Origin: Paenibacillus sp. JZ16
GTDB lineage: Bacteria > Bacillota > Bacilli > Paenibacillales > Paenibacillaceae
DNA length: 64,000 bases
Assembly (NCBI RefSeq): GCF_015326965.1
Contig: NZ_CP017659.1
Coordinates: 4,382,501 to 4,446,500, forward strand
Direction: 5' to 3'
The notes beneath the pieces were generated by a model. It saw nothing but the letters and a program-made list of their open reading frames with translations, had not been told where the DNA came from and searched no databases. This document shows positions 1 through 10,761 of the stretch, piece by piece (the stretch's first letter is position 1; each line of letters starts with the position of its first letter). The translations under genes were made by a program, and so were the position numbers.

Positions 1-1665
<1,665 letters not shown>

Positions 1666-1726
1666 AATGACCCCAAAAAGTGAAGTGAAGCTTTGAAGCT
1701 GACACCGAATACTTTTCGGGGACCCC
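1666..1726 (+). repeat. 23S-5S spacer segment related to the 62-bp dispersed repeat
   Basis: This part of the internal spacer begins AATGACCCCAAAAAGTG and ends ATACTTTTCGGGGACCCC. Both ends and several internal words align with the repeats at 11682-11742 (same strand) and 62790-62851 (opposite strand), whose ends read AATA-CCCCACAAAGTG and TTTGCGGGGACCCC. The middle is much more diverged. No tRNA gene lies in the 23S-5S spacer. The likeness is seen directly; a common origin is inferred. Confidence 0.55.
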
Positions 1727-1811
1727 GATACCACATCGGGTAATGCTACGGATTCTAATCAACGCAAATTTCGTTTCGTATCTAGTTTTCAGGTGATCAA
1801 GCATCTGAGCC

Positions 1812-1929
1812 GTTTGGTGGCGATGGCGGAAGGGTTCCACGCGTTCCCATACCGAACACGACCGTTAAGCCTTCCAGCGCCGATGGTACTTGGACCGAAG
1901 GGTCCCGGGAGAGTAGGACGTCGCCAAGC
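1812..1929 (+). rRNA. 5S ribosomal RNA
   Basis: A complete 5S rRNA of about 118 nt. The 5' end GTTTGGTGGCGA pairs with the 3' end TCGCCAAGC to form helix I. The conserved internal words CCCATACCGAACACG and GCGCCGATGGTA and the closing GAGAGTAGGACGTCGCC are all present. It follows 23S after a spacer of about 146 nt without a tRNA and is followed directly by an intrinsic terminator, so it closes this rRNA operon. Confidence 0.97.
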
Positions 1930-1930
1930 G

Positions 1931-1968
1931 AAAAACCACTGTCGATGTAATCGATGGTGGTTTTTATT
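1931..1968 (+). terminator. rRNA operon terminator
   Basis: AAAACCAC-TGTCGA and TCGATGGTGGTTTT form a stem with a short loop, followed by TTTTTATTTG. It begins one base after 5S. Confidence 0.9.
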
Positions 1969-2274
1969 TGTGTTCACCGAAGTTTTGATGAAGTGCAGAT
2001 TTAGAGATTGTCCGACTAATGATATATGCTGCAGCGTGATGTCAGCAGCTTCTCTGTTATATAACATGATCCTAAAATTGACGTAAACAGATGAAGATTT
2101 TGTTACCGATACCATGCCAAAAATCAGTATAATAGAATTAGGTATAATCGGGAATATGATTACCGATATGCGCAGGCAGTAGGAAATAAGGCCTGATTGG
2201 AAGGTTCTCCATTAACCAACCAACTATGAATACTCATCTGGAGACCGGTTATCGTGGGGAAGGAGGACAATTAC

Positions 2275-2712
2275 ATGTTGTGTAAACGTGGTCTGCATGT
2301 GGCAGGGATGATCTGTGCGGTTACGATCGTGTTGATCGGATCCGGATGTGGGGCATCCACAAAACCAAGCTGGGAAACCTTTGACGGCGCGGCGAATGTG
2401 AAGTCATTCCCGGTTCCGAAGGAAGCGAATAAAACGGAGCAAACCACAGGCATTAGTGACTTGGATTATGTACGGTATGCGCTTCCGGGCTTAAAGGGAG
2501 ACGACAGCATTCCTGAAGCCTACCTGGAAGAGATTGAGTCGTGGGGATGGAAGCAGAAAGAAGTTGAAGATAACGGTTCTTCTTTAGTTTTTGAAAAAGG
2601 TAAAAGTATCGTCCACCTATCGGTGCATGACGATTTTCTTATAATCACGGTTCCGGCACAGCTAAAAAAACAAGCCATACAAGGATTGGAAAGCAATAAA
2701 GCAAATGAATAA
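2275..2712 (+). CDS. Small putative lipoprotein, function unknown
   Basis: A protein of 145 residues that I do not recognise. The ATG at 2275 is chosen because AGGAGG lies 8 nt upstream; an in-frame GTG at 2254 has no such site. The N-terminus has a basic start, a hydrophobic core (residues 9-25) and a lipobox-like IGSGC, so a lipid-anchored, outward-facing protein is likely, though Gly at -3 is unusual. The rest is acidic and soluble, with no cysteines after the lipobox and no motif I can assign. The preceding 300 bp (1969-2274) hold two TATAAT-like boxes (about 2129 and 2145) without convincing -35 elements. A strong terminator follows, so it is probably monocistronic. Confidence 0.75.
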   Translation: MLCKRGLHVAGMICAVTIVLIGSGCGASTKPSWETFDGAANVKSFPVPKEANKTEQTTGISDLDYVRYALPGLKGDDSIPEAYLEEIESWGWKQKEVEDNGSSLVFEKGKSIVHLSVHDDFLIITVPAQLKKQAIQGLESNKANE

Positions 2713-2713
2713 A

Positions 2714-2750
2714 GACCTCGTTCCGACTTCGGAATGAGGTCTTTATTTAG
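2714..2750 (+). terminator. Intrinsic terminator after the lipoprotein gene
   Basis: AGACCTCGTTCCGA, loop CTTC-type, TCGGAATGAGGTCT, then TTTATTT. It may also serve the convergent gene at 2809-3330. Confidence 0.9.
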
Positions 2751-2808
2751 TTTGAAACGGAAATCGGGTTTATAGCGCTATGTAGTGATGGATGCAGAAG
2801 CTTCAACA

Positions 2809-3330
2809 TTATTGCAGGTAGTAGGAGATGTCCTGTTCATTCATTTTCAACATGCCATCTTTACGCTGGCCGCTCAGACGCAGCATCGTATAGCCGCGCG
2901 GGAGAAGGAGCCAAAGATGCCAGAACAGAAGCGTAATGGCAAAAGGCAACGGAGACCAGAAGGCCATGATAGCGCTTAAGACAATCCCCACCCAACAGGT
3001 ATAGAACTGCACTAAATTAAATACGCGACGGCTGACGTGTTGATCCGGAATATAACCAAGCCAAGGCAACCTCAGACGGAAGCGCCAACGTTTGCGGTAG
3101 CTTGCTCCCAATAGGACGAGCACGGTATGTCCGACGACATACTGGATCCATAACATAAGCGGAAAGGCGATTAGCAGATAGAGCAGGAAATACGGTGACA
3201 CCCAAAATGCACCTGCAGCCGCTGCTAGCCAAGGCAAACTTAAGTAGAGGATGAGCAAGCTTTTGGGAATTTGGATTTTCTTAATTAATCGATAGTGATA
3301 AAAGGTGGCTTGACCATGTGGATCTGCCAT
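2809..3330 (-). CDS. Integral membrane protein, function unknown
   Basis: A 173-residue protein that I do not recognise by family. After a polar, basic N-terminus (about 25 residues) there is a long hydrophobic hairpin (about 27-75), a cytosolic-looking basic loop rich in Arg and Trp (about 76-103), then another hydrophobic pair (about 104-145) and a polar tail; four membrane passes are likely. The basic loop suggests the middle and both ends face the cytoplasm. It converges on the lipoprotein gene and diverges from gin. Coding likelihood rests on length, composition and the absence of a better frame; no catalytic motif is visible. Confidence 0.75.
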   Translation of the reverse strand: MADPHGQATFYHYRLIKKIQIPKSLLILYLSLPWLAAAAGAFWVSPYFLLYLLIAFPLMLWIQYVVGHTVLVLLGASYRKRWRFRLRLPWLGYIPDQHVSRRVFNLVQFYTCWVGIVLSAIMAFWSPLPFAITLLFWHLWLLLPRGYTMLRLSGQRKDGMLKMNEQDISYYLQ

Positions 3331-3504
3331 TGGGCTATGCCGTCCCCCTTTAAGTAGAAGTGAATTTCGATAGACGAGAAGATTAAGTCTTTTATGTCTT
3401 TATCGGACAAAATCATATTTTTATTAAGCTGAAAAAAAAGGTACAGACACAAGGGCACCAAGGGGTACATATACATAAAGCGTAGACCGATATCCTATGA
3501 AAAG

Positions 3505-3534
3505 GTTTAAAATAATAGAAACTGTGTCATACTA
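3505..3534 (+). promoter_or_regulatory. Forespore (sigma-F/sigma-G type) promoter of gin
   Basis: GTTTA (3505-3509), an 18-bp spacer and CATACTA (3528-3534). The -10 element matches the sigma-G consensus, and GTTTA fits the sigma-F -35 pattern. B. subtilis gin (csfB) is a forespore gene, which agrees. Confidence 0.6.
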
Positions 3535-3562
3535 ATAGGAAAAGGATCAAGGTGGGATGGTT

Positions 3563-3748
3563 ATGGAAGAATTGACCGAACACGTGTGTATCATATGCAA
3601 TCAGACGAAGACAGAGGGAATCACCATTGTCTCGCAATTCGTATGCGAGGAATGTGAGTCCGAAATCGTTCATACCAGTGCGGAAGATGCCAAATATCAT
3701 TTTTTTATTCGTCAATTAAAACAGATTGCCATGCCGAAAAATGCATAG
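3563..3748 (+). CDS. gin: Anti-sigma-G factor Gin (CsfB)
   Basis: A 61-residue zinc-binding protein. In B. subtilis, Gin binds and inhibits sigma-G (and sigma-E) so that late forespore transcription does not begin too early. Two cysteine pairs are visible, CIIC near residue 9 and CEEC near residue 30, which would coordinate zinc; the C-terminal half keeps the family pattern with an aromatic FFIRQLK segment. The second ATG (3563) is preferred because AAGGTGG lies 7 nt upstream; the first (3557) is too close. A forespore-type promoter precedes it and a terminator follows. Length and gene order (just before the decarboxylase-tmk segment) fit csfB. Confidence 0.88.
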   Translation: MEELTEHVCIICNQTKTEGITIVSQFVCEECESEIVHTSAEDAKYHFFIRQLKQIAMPKNA

Positions 3749-3769
3749 ATGCGGGTACACGCGTCAAAT

Positions 3770-3797
3770 GGGCCTGAATGAAAGGCCTTTTTTTGTT
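3770..3797 (+). terminator. Intrinsic terminator after gin
   Basis: GGCCT, a 7-nt loop, AGGCC and a run of seven T. Confidence 0.85.
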
Positions 3798-3887
3798 TAG
3801 AGGGGGCTTTCCGTGCATGGAGACGTAGGCGTAGGTTTCAAATTGCGTTAAAATAGGTTAGAGAATGTAATCCGAAGGGATATGTCG

Positions 3888-5554
3888 ATGACTACACATA
3901 GAGAGCGTGCCCCACTTGCAGAAGCTTTAATATGGTATCGAGAACGTGGGGCTTCATCTTTTCATGTACCTGGTCATAAAAATGGCAGGGCATATGCAGA
4001 AGAAGGTAACGCTGCGGAGATGCTGCAAGAGGCCATGCGCATTGACGTGACGGAAATTACCGGAACCGATGATTTATTTCATCCGGAAGGCGTTATTCAG
4101 GAAGCACAGGAGCTGGCTGCAGATTGTTTTGGCGCAGAGGAAAGCTTCTTCCTGGTGGGGGAAGTACAGCCGGCAATTTGGCGCTAATCCTGACGGTTTG
4201 CCGTGAACCGGGCGATATCGTGCTTGTACAGCGGAACGTACACAAGTCTGTGTTGAACGGATTGATGCTGGCGGGTGCAAGGGCGGTGTTTCTTCAGCCA
4301 GAGATGGACAAGCCAAGCGGTTTAGCCATTGCTCCATCTGCGGCTACGCTGGCAGCGGCTCTTGAGGCCTACCCTGAGGCACGTGGGGCGATCGTCACGA
4401 TGCCGAACTACTACGGGATGGGGAGCGACTTAAGGCCGCTCGCGGAAGCGTGCCATAAGCGCGACATTCCACTGCTGGTGGACGAAGCGCACGGAGCTCA
4501 TTACGGACAGCATCCCCAGCTGCCGATGAACGCTTTGTCATGCGGGGCGGATGGTGTGGTTCAATCCACACACAAGATGTTAGCCGCCATGACGATGGGA
4601 GCCATGCTGCATGTACAGGGCGGGCTGCTGGACCGAAGCCTGCTGCGCCAGCGGCTGGCCATGGTGCAGAGCTCCAGCCCCTCGTACCCGCTCATGGCTT
4701 CGCTGGATCTGGCGCGGCGGTTGCTGCACACGCAGGGCGCAGGCGCCTTCACGGCTGGCCTGGCCGCCGTGGAGACCTTCCGGCGCGGCCTCGCGAAGCT
4801 GCCGCGCTTCGGGCTGCTGCAGCCACCGCAGCCCGGGGGCCACGCCGCGGGCACGGCCGCTGCGGCGTATACCCGCCAGGACCCGTTCAAGGCGGTCATC
4901 TATGACCGCACCGGGTCCCTGAGCGGGTATGCACTCCAGCGCGCACTAGAGGCGTGCGGCTGTGTGCCGGAGATGAGTGACGAGCAGCGCGTCGTCTTAT
5001 TGTTTACGCTGGCATCGACTCGGGAAGATGCGAATCACGTCTTATGGGCTCTTGTGCATATTGTAGAGCAGGGGGAGAAGATAGAAGGGATCGGAACCGA
5101 ACCAGGCGCTACGGCAGAGAGCACGGAATTACTGATCCGGACACTGCGGGATCAGGGGGATTTCATGAGCTATGAGCCGCGAGAGGCCCACGAGGATATG
5201 GATTCCAATCATTTCGATACCGATGATAAATTGTTAACTGACGCAAGACTGATCTCCGATGTTTCCACGTGGAACAATTTGTCCGCAGAGACTCCTTATT
5301 CGGCCCCAATTCCTTTCTCACTCAAGCCGATTGACAGGGGGAGGTTGGAATCGGTGCCGTTAGCGAAGAGCGCTGGGCGAAAGGCGGCGGAGATGGTTAT
5401 TCCCTACCCGCCAGGCATACCGATCTTATACCCAGGCGAAGACATCACAGCGGAAATGGAACAGAGGCTCCTGGTATTAAGGCATGCAGGGGCGAAATGC
5501 CAGGGGATATCCGATCCAACGCTGCAAACCATTGTCGTTTATAAGGAAACGTGA
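3888..5554 (+). pseudogene. Orn/Lys/Arg decarboxylase-family gene (YaaO-like), split by a -1 frameshift
   Basis: A PLP-dependent group III (aspartate aminotransferase-fold) basic amino acid decarboxylase, similar to B. subtilis YaaO and located, as there, just before tmk. The ATG at 3888 has GAAGGGA 7 nt upstream. The frame runs to about 4157 and would stop at 4187. The continuing protein lies in the -1 frame to 5554. The family sequence FLVG-GSTAGN is restored by one extra G in the run of five at 4157-4161. The repaired product would have 555 residues, with the PLP lysine in STHKM (codons near 4566-4580) and the DEAHGAH motif before it. About 4600-4950 is markedly GC-rich. It is a real mutation, a sequencing undercall, or less likely a recoding site. 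Without repair the product is 100 residues with no active site. Confidence 0.85.
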
Positions 5555-5639
5555 AGGAAGGAACTCCACTTTACGCTGGTATACCGGAGTGTATAACTTA
5601 GAGCTCCTCGATCAACAAATGATGAAAGCAGGATACGCT

Positions 5640-6678
<1,039 letters not shown>

Positions 6679-6917
6679 ATTCATTTTCTGGATCTGCGAT
6701 AGATACGTAACGGATGTTTTTATTGGGATATTTGACGGCTGTGTTCTCCTGTCACCAAAGTCTTCTGAACCACTTCTGTATCATAATAAAAATAGTTACC
6801 GTAGATCGCCGCACTCGGGAGATGATCTTAATAGATGGATGATTTCAATGAATTCCGGATAATCGTCCGATTTATCGATAATTGTTAGTAAATCGCTTGA
6901 CAAGCAATCCATTTCAA

Positions 6918-6978
6918 GGTACGTTCACGTGAGGCACAGGTTTGTTCGATATGAACGTACCGATGCCTCCGTTTTATT
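6918..6978 (+). promoter_or_regulatory. Candidate attenuator: overlapping antiterminator and terminator hairpins before yaaR
   Basis: The rest of the 336-bp gap 6679-7014 shows no gene. Within it GGTACGTTCA (6918-6927) is perfectly complementary to TGAACGTACC (6952-6961). The second arm is also the 3' half of an alternative hairpin: GAGGCA (6931-6936) pairs with TGCCTC (6964-6969), enclosing GGTTTGTTC (6939-6947) with GAACGTACC (6953-6961), and is followed by GTTTTATT. The two stems cannot coexist, which is the layout of a transcription attenuator. No known riboswitch class is recognised upstream. A plain terminator ending the tmk-darA transcript is the simpler alternative. Confidence 0.5.
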
Positions 6979-7014
6979 AGATGCAAGAAATAACGCAATA
7001 GGCGGTGGATTCAG

Positions 7015-7458
7015 GTGAAGATCAATCCGGGCTTTCGGCCCATGAAAAGCGAACTCACGGTGCCGGATGGCAACGCCAGACCGATTCAGAAGCGATCGTT
7101 CTCGGATATGATGCAGCAGCAGGGAGAACGTGCGACCCATGAAGAGCTGAGTCGTCAAATGCGTGAAATTGCAATGCAAGGTGATCGATTGGCTAAGGCG
7201 ATGACCGTTCGAGAGCTCAAAGCGTATAAATTGATGGTTCGCCGATTCCTGGAGGAAACGGTACGTCGCGGTGTGAAAATGAAAGAAACGCGCGGCTGGG
7301 ACCGCCGGGGACGCGGAAAGCGGTATAATGTAATCGATGAAGTCGATTCTGCGCTGCTCGCAATGGCGGATGAACTGCTGGATACGGAGCAGGGGAGAAT
7401 TGATCTGCTGAACCGAGTTGGTGAAATTCGAGGCATGCTGATCAATCTTGTATTCTAG
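7015..7458 (+). CDS. yaaR: YaaR family protein (DUF327)
   Basis: A conserved 147-residue protein of unknown molecular function, found between darA and holB in Bacillus and relatives. It is highly charged, helical in composition and rich in Arg and Glu, with no membrane segment; the conserved core includes MTVRELKAYK and the WDRRGRGKRYNVIDEVD segment (about residues 98-115). The start is a GTG with AGGCGGTGG just upstream. Whether it is transcribed with darA depends on the hairpins at 6918-6978. I assign no biochemical role. Confidence 0.9.
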   Translation: MKINPGFRPMKSELTVPDGNARPIQKRSFSDMMQQQGERATHEELSRQMREIAMQGDRLAKAMTVRELKAYKLMVRRFLEETVRRGVKMKETRGWDRRGRGKRYNVIDEVDSALLAMADELLDTEQGRIDLLNRVGEIRGMLINLVF

Positions 7459-7543
7459 CTGCAAAAAGCAAGGAAGCGTATCGTAATTCATGACTGCTCC
7501 ACATGGAGGAGGATTATGAAGGATTGATAGAAAGTGAGGACTT

Positions 7544-8530
7544 ATGTCTTTTAATGATATCGTAGGTCAAGAGACTGCGAAGCAACTGCTGCAAAATGCC
7601 TTGCGCCGTAATGCGGTCAGTCATGCCTATCTGTTTAGCGGCCCTCATGGTGCCGGACAGATGCAGACGGCGCTTACGTTTGCCAAGGCTTTGTTTTGTA
7701 CGGAACTTGAAGACGATGCCTGCGGCCAATGTTTGGAATGCCGCAAGGTAGATCATGGCAACCATCCCGATCTTACATTGGTTGAGCCTGATGGAGCAAG
7801 CATTAAGATCGATCAGATTCGCGATCTTCAGCGTATATTCTCTTATCGATCGGAGAATCGCAATCCTAAGGTTTATATCATTGACCGGGCGGAGAAGATG
7901 ACCACACAGGCAGCCAACAGCCTGCTGAAATTTTTGGAGGAACCCCAAGCGCCGGCTGTAGCGATTCTGATTGCCGAGAACGGACAGGCCCTTTTGCCCA
8001 CCATTCAATCGAGATCCCAGCAGGTTCCATTCCGGGCTTTAGATCCGCAGATGATGGAGAAGGTTCTTGTAGGGGAAGGTTATCCTGCCGCACTTGTACG
8101 CTGCGCTGTTCACCTTTCATCAGGTCTTGAAGAGTGCAGGAAAATATTGAGTGAGAATTGGTTTGCAGAAATTAGAAACGTAGTGTTACAATTAGGGAAG
8201 GAGTCTTTGAACCGCAGCGGCTCAGCCATCATCACAGCGAGTCAAAAAGTGTTCAAAACCGAACTCTCAGATCATCTGGACCTATTGTTCAGTATGTTTC
8301 ATTTATGGTTTAAGGACATGATCCATGTCCAGTATGGAAGGAAAGAGTCTCTCGTTTTCATAGATCAGGCAGAGTATATCTCTGGTCATGCATCAGCCCG
8401 CAGCACAGCACAGTGGGTGTCATACATGGATTTGGCCGCAGAGTGTCAGAAGAAGTTACGCTATAATGTCAATGGACAGCTCAGTTTAGAGCAGTTATTG
8501 ATGGGTTTGGGCGGTAACACTCCGGCGTGA
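7544..8530 (+). CDS. holB: DNA polymerase III subunit delta'
   Basis: Clamp-loader subunit (AAA+ fold) that helps place the beta clamp on DNA. The N-terminus has the family's HAYLFSGPHGAG region, where the P-loop is degenerate (GAGQMQTA), as expected for delta', which does not hydrolyse ATP. A zinc module (C at about 50, 59, 62 and 65) follows, then AANSLLKFLEEP and the sensor-type TIQSRSQ. The 328 residues match B. subtilis HolB. The ATG at 7544 is preceded by GTGAGGA. Its 3' end comes 56 bp before the start chosen for ricT, so the two are probably co-transcribed. Confidence 0.95.
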   Translation: MSFNDIVGQETAKQLLQNALRRNAVSHAYLFSGPHGAGQMQTALTFAKALFCTELEDDACGQCLECRKVDHGNHPDLTLVEPDGASIKIDQIRDLQRIFSYRSENRNPKVYIIDRAEKMTTQAANSLLKFLEEPQAPAVAILIAENGQALLPTIQSRSQQVPFRALDPQMMEKVLVGEGYPAALVRCAVHLSSGLEECRKILSENWFAEIRNVVLQLGKESLNRSGSAIITASQKVFKTELSDHLDLLFSMFHLWFKDMIHVQYGRKESLVFIDQAEYISGHASARSTAQWVSYMDLAAECQKKLRYNVNGQLSLEQLLMGLGGNTPA

Positions 8531-8586
8531 GAAGACCCCCAGGCCCGCAGAATGGCCATTATGTACAGGCACAAGGGGGTTTATTT

Positions 8587-9387
8587 TTGTACAGTGTAGT
8601 AGGTGTCCGCTTTAAGAAGGCGGGCAAAATATATTACTTTGATCCGCTCGACCTGCCAGTGGAGAAGGAACAATCCGTCATTGTGGAAACCGCGAGAGGT
8701 ATTGAGTATGGTCAAGTTGTGATAGGAAAGAAGGAGGTCGGTGAATCAGACGTTGTCCTTCCGCTCAAGAAGGTCATTCGGATCGCTGGTGATTCTGATG
8801 CCCGTGTGGTTGAAGAGAACAAACAAGCGGCTAAGGATGCATTCACCACCTGTTTAAATAAAATTCGGGATCACGAACTGAAAATGAAGCTGGTCGATGT
8901 GGAATTTACCTTTGACCGCAACAAAATCATTTTCTACTTCACGGCGGAAGGCCGTGTGGATTTCCGTGAGCTGGTCAAGGATCTGGCCAGTATATTCCGT
9001 ACAAGAATCGAACTTCGCCAGATTGGAGTTCGCGATGAAGCAAAAATGCTCGGCGGTCTTGGACCTTGCGGACGCGTACTGTGCTGTTCCTCATGGCTTG
9101 GTGATTTTGAGCCGGTATCGATCAAGATGGCAAAGGATCAAAGCCTATCGCTCAATCCGACTAAAATTTCCGGGCTATGTGGAAGATTGATGTGCTGCCT
9201 GAAGTTTGAGCATGATAATTATGAAAGCGTGAAAGAAGAGCTTCCATCCGCTGGGAAAATGGTCGTTACTTCGCTTGGAGAAGGCAAAGTAGTCGGACTG
9301 AATGCGGATAAGCGGACGGTTCATGTTCAGCTGTTTGAAATTGGTAAGGTTAAGGAACTTCCAATGGATGACGTTGTCATCAAATAG
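8587..9387 (+). CDS. ricT: RicT (YaaT, PSP1 family), Fe-S regulatory complex subunit
   Basis: RicT works with RicA and RicF in a complex that carries Fe-S clusters and stimulates RNase Y-dependent mRNA processing, and so affects sporulation, competence and biofilm formation. The PSP1 C-terminal domain is clear: GVRDEAKMLGGLGPCGR (near residue 160), CC at about 180, and ISGLCGRLMCCLKFEH; these cysteines are the cluster ligands in the family. The start is taken as TTG 8587 because MYSVVGVRFKKAGK aligns with the B. subtilis N-terminus and AAGGGGG precedes it; the frame stays open further upstream into the end of holB. 266 residues. Confidence 0.94.
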   Translation: MYSVVGVRFKKAGKIYYFDPLDLPVEKEQSVIVETARGIEYGQVVIGKKEVGESDVVLPLKKVIRIAGDSDARVVEENKQAAKDAFTTCLNKIRDHELKMKLVDVEFTFDRNKIIFYFTAEGRVDFRELVKDLASIFRTRIELRQIGVRDEAKMLGGLGPCGRVLCCSSWLGDFEPVSIKMAKDQSLSLNPTKISGLCGRLMCCLKFEHDNYESVKEELPSAGKMVVTSLGEGKVVGLNADKRTVHVQLFEIGKVKELPMDDVVIK

Positions 9388-9419
9388 TCCAATAGAATGT
9401 TTATTTTCGGGGTGTAGAC

Positions 9420-9788
9420 TTGGAGAAGAAAAACATTTTTGTGCTCATTCAAGAGTTGGAAACACAGATGGGACATATACACAGTGAACTGGGTGGACTT
9501 AAGCTGGTCATCAAGGAACTGCTGGAAGAGAACCATCGCCTCAGTCTTGAAAATGAACAGCTCCGGAAAATTTTAAAGCGGGAAGTCAATCCGGCAGAAT
9601 TGGAAAACCCAGTGGCTTTACAACCTCAGCCTCATGTGAAGGATGAGGAACATGAAGATGTGGTCGGCGAGGGATATGATAACCTGGCTCGGCTGTATCA
9701 TGAAGGCTTCCACATCTGCAATGTCTATTACGGACATCTGCGGACGGAAGGGGATTGCCTGTTCTGCTTATCTTTTTTGAATAAATAA
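9420..9788 (+). CDS. yabA: Replication initiation control protein YabA
   Basis: Negative regulator of initiation that bridges DnaA and the beta clamp DnaN and prevents re-initiation. An N-terminal coiled coil (about residues 5-58, with leucine heptads) mediates tetramer formation. The C-terminal zinc module is seen as H-x3-H-x-C near 95-100 and CLFC near 114-117. 122 residues, family size. TTG start at 9420 with GGGGTG upstream, 32 bp after ricT. An intrinsic terminator follows, ending the holB-ricT-yabA unit. Confidence 0.94.
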   Translation: MEKKNIFVLIQELETQMGHIHSELGGLKLVIKELLEENHRLSLENEQLRKILKREVNPAELENPVALQPQPHVKDEEHEDVVGEGYDNLARLYHEGFHICNVYYGHLRTEGDCLFCLSFLNK

Positions 9789-9790
9789 GA

Positions 9791-9822
9791 AGCCGTAGGA
9801 GAAACTGCCTACGGTTTTTTTC
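9791..9822 (+). terminator. Intrinsic terminator after yabA
   Basis: CCGTAGG, a loop of about 8 nt, CCTACGG and seven T. Confidence 0.9.
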
Positions 9823-9872
9823 TAGAATGGAAAGGTTATACTGTAAGGATCGCGATTGAAAAAATACCATAC

Positions 9873-9909
9873 GGCTGCTTGTCATGCAATGTGAAGAGCA
9901 GCCTTTTAT
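9873..9909 (+). terminator. Second hairpin with T-run, upstream of trmN6
   Basis: GGCTGCT (9873-9879) pairs with AGCAGCC (9897-9903) and is followed by TTTTAT. It could be a back-up terminator or part of the trmN6 leader. A TTG with a weak AAGGA upstream opens a 12-codon frame here, too short to support as a gene. Confidence 0.55.
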
Positions 9910-9993
9910 GTATTTCATTTTATCAGGTACTATGTAGAGAGCCGATACACCAGAAGAGCGTGTTTGGAATTATGGAGATAAAGGGTTGAAACT

Positions 9994-10761
9994 ATGAAAT
10001 TGAAAGAAGTGTTATTGCAACCATCCGAGCGGATTGATGATCTGCTTACCCATGAGCTTGGCATCATCCAGAGTGAGGAGGTATTCAGCTTTTCCATGGA
10101 CGCCGTCCTGCTCGCCAGGTTTGCCAGCATTCCGCGCAGGGGCCGTATTTTGGATATGTGCACGGGAAACGGAGTTGTTCCGATCCTGCTGTCAACACGT
10201 ACAGGAGCGCCGATCGAGGGGATTGAGATTCAGCCCAGACTTGCAGACATGGCCAGACGGAGCGTCGAGATGAATGATCTGCAGGATCAGATCACGATTC
10301 ATGAAGGAGATCTGCGGGAACTGTACAAGGAAAAAGGGTATGGAGCGTACGACCTGATTACGGTCAACCCGCCTTATATGCCGATGAACGGCAGCGACTT
10401 GAAGCTGAATGAGCACCAGGCGATTGCCAGGCATGAAATTCACTGTACGCTTGAGGAAGTAATTGAATCCTGTGCAAGACTGCTTCGCCAAGGCGGGAAG
10501 ATGAGCATGGTCCACAAGCCCCTGCGGCTGGCAGAAATCATTACGCTGATGAGCAAATACCGGATTGAGCCCAAAGTCATCCGCTTTGTCCATCCGCGCG
10601 TGAATATGGAAGCGAACATGGTGCTTATCGAGGGGATTCGGGACGGGAAGCCTGAGGTTCGGCTGAAGCCCCCGCTGATCGTGTATGATGAGCAAGGAAA
10701 CTATGGACCGGATTTTATGGAAATTTACTACGGAACACATAAGGATGAGACGAACGAATGA
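9994..10761 (+). CDS. trmN6: tRNA1(Val) A37 N6-methyltransferase family (YabB)
   Basis: SAM-dependent Rossmann-fold methyltransferase of the TrmN6 family, which methylates N6 of A37 in tRNA(Val). Motif I is LDMCTGNGVVPILL (about residues 49-62). The catalytic NPPYMP lies near 126-131, the signature of N6-adenine methylation. 255 residues. The ATG has a purine-rich GGAGATAAAGGG upstream. The stop overlaps the rsmI start (ATGA), indicating translational coupling. The GIY-YIG gene yazA, between these two in B. subtilis, is absent. Confidence 0.9.
   Translation: MKLKEVLLQPSERIDDLLTHELGIIQSEEVFSFSMDAVLLARFASIPRRGRILDMCTGNGVVPILLSTRTGAPIEGIEIQPRLADMARRSVEMNDLQDQITIHEGDLRELYKEKGYGAYDLITVNPPYMPMNGSDLKLNEHQAIARHEIHCTLEEVIESCARLLRQGGKMSMVHKPLRLAEIITLMSKYRIEPKVIRFVHPRVNMEANMVLIEGIRDGKPEVRLKPPLIVYDEQGNYGPDFMEIYYGTHKDETNE

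Noticed and set aside
1666..1811. Possible tRNA gene in the 23S-5S spacer
   Set aside because: No cloverleaf, no GTTCGANNC T-arm and no acceptor pairing found.
4140..4187. Programmed -1 ribosomal frameshift in the decarboxylase gene
   Set aside because: The G-run could slip, but there is no X XXY YYZ heptamer in the zero frame, no evident downstream pseudoknot, and such enzymes are not known to use recoding; mutation or sequencing error is simpler.
4600..4950. Very GC-rich part of the decarboxylase gene as a sign of horizontal transfer
   Set aside because: A similar GC-rich, Ala-rich stretch occurs in the flippase gene (33650-33960); both lie inside syntenic genes and look like local compositional drift.
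9845..9895. A 12-codon peptide before trmN6
   Set aside because: A TTG with a weak upstream AAGGA is the only support; the stretch is better explained as a terminator hairpin.
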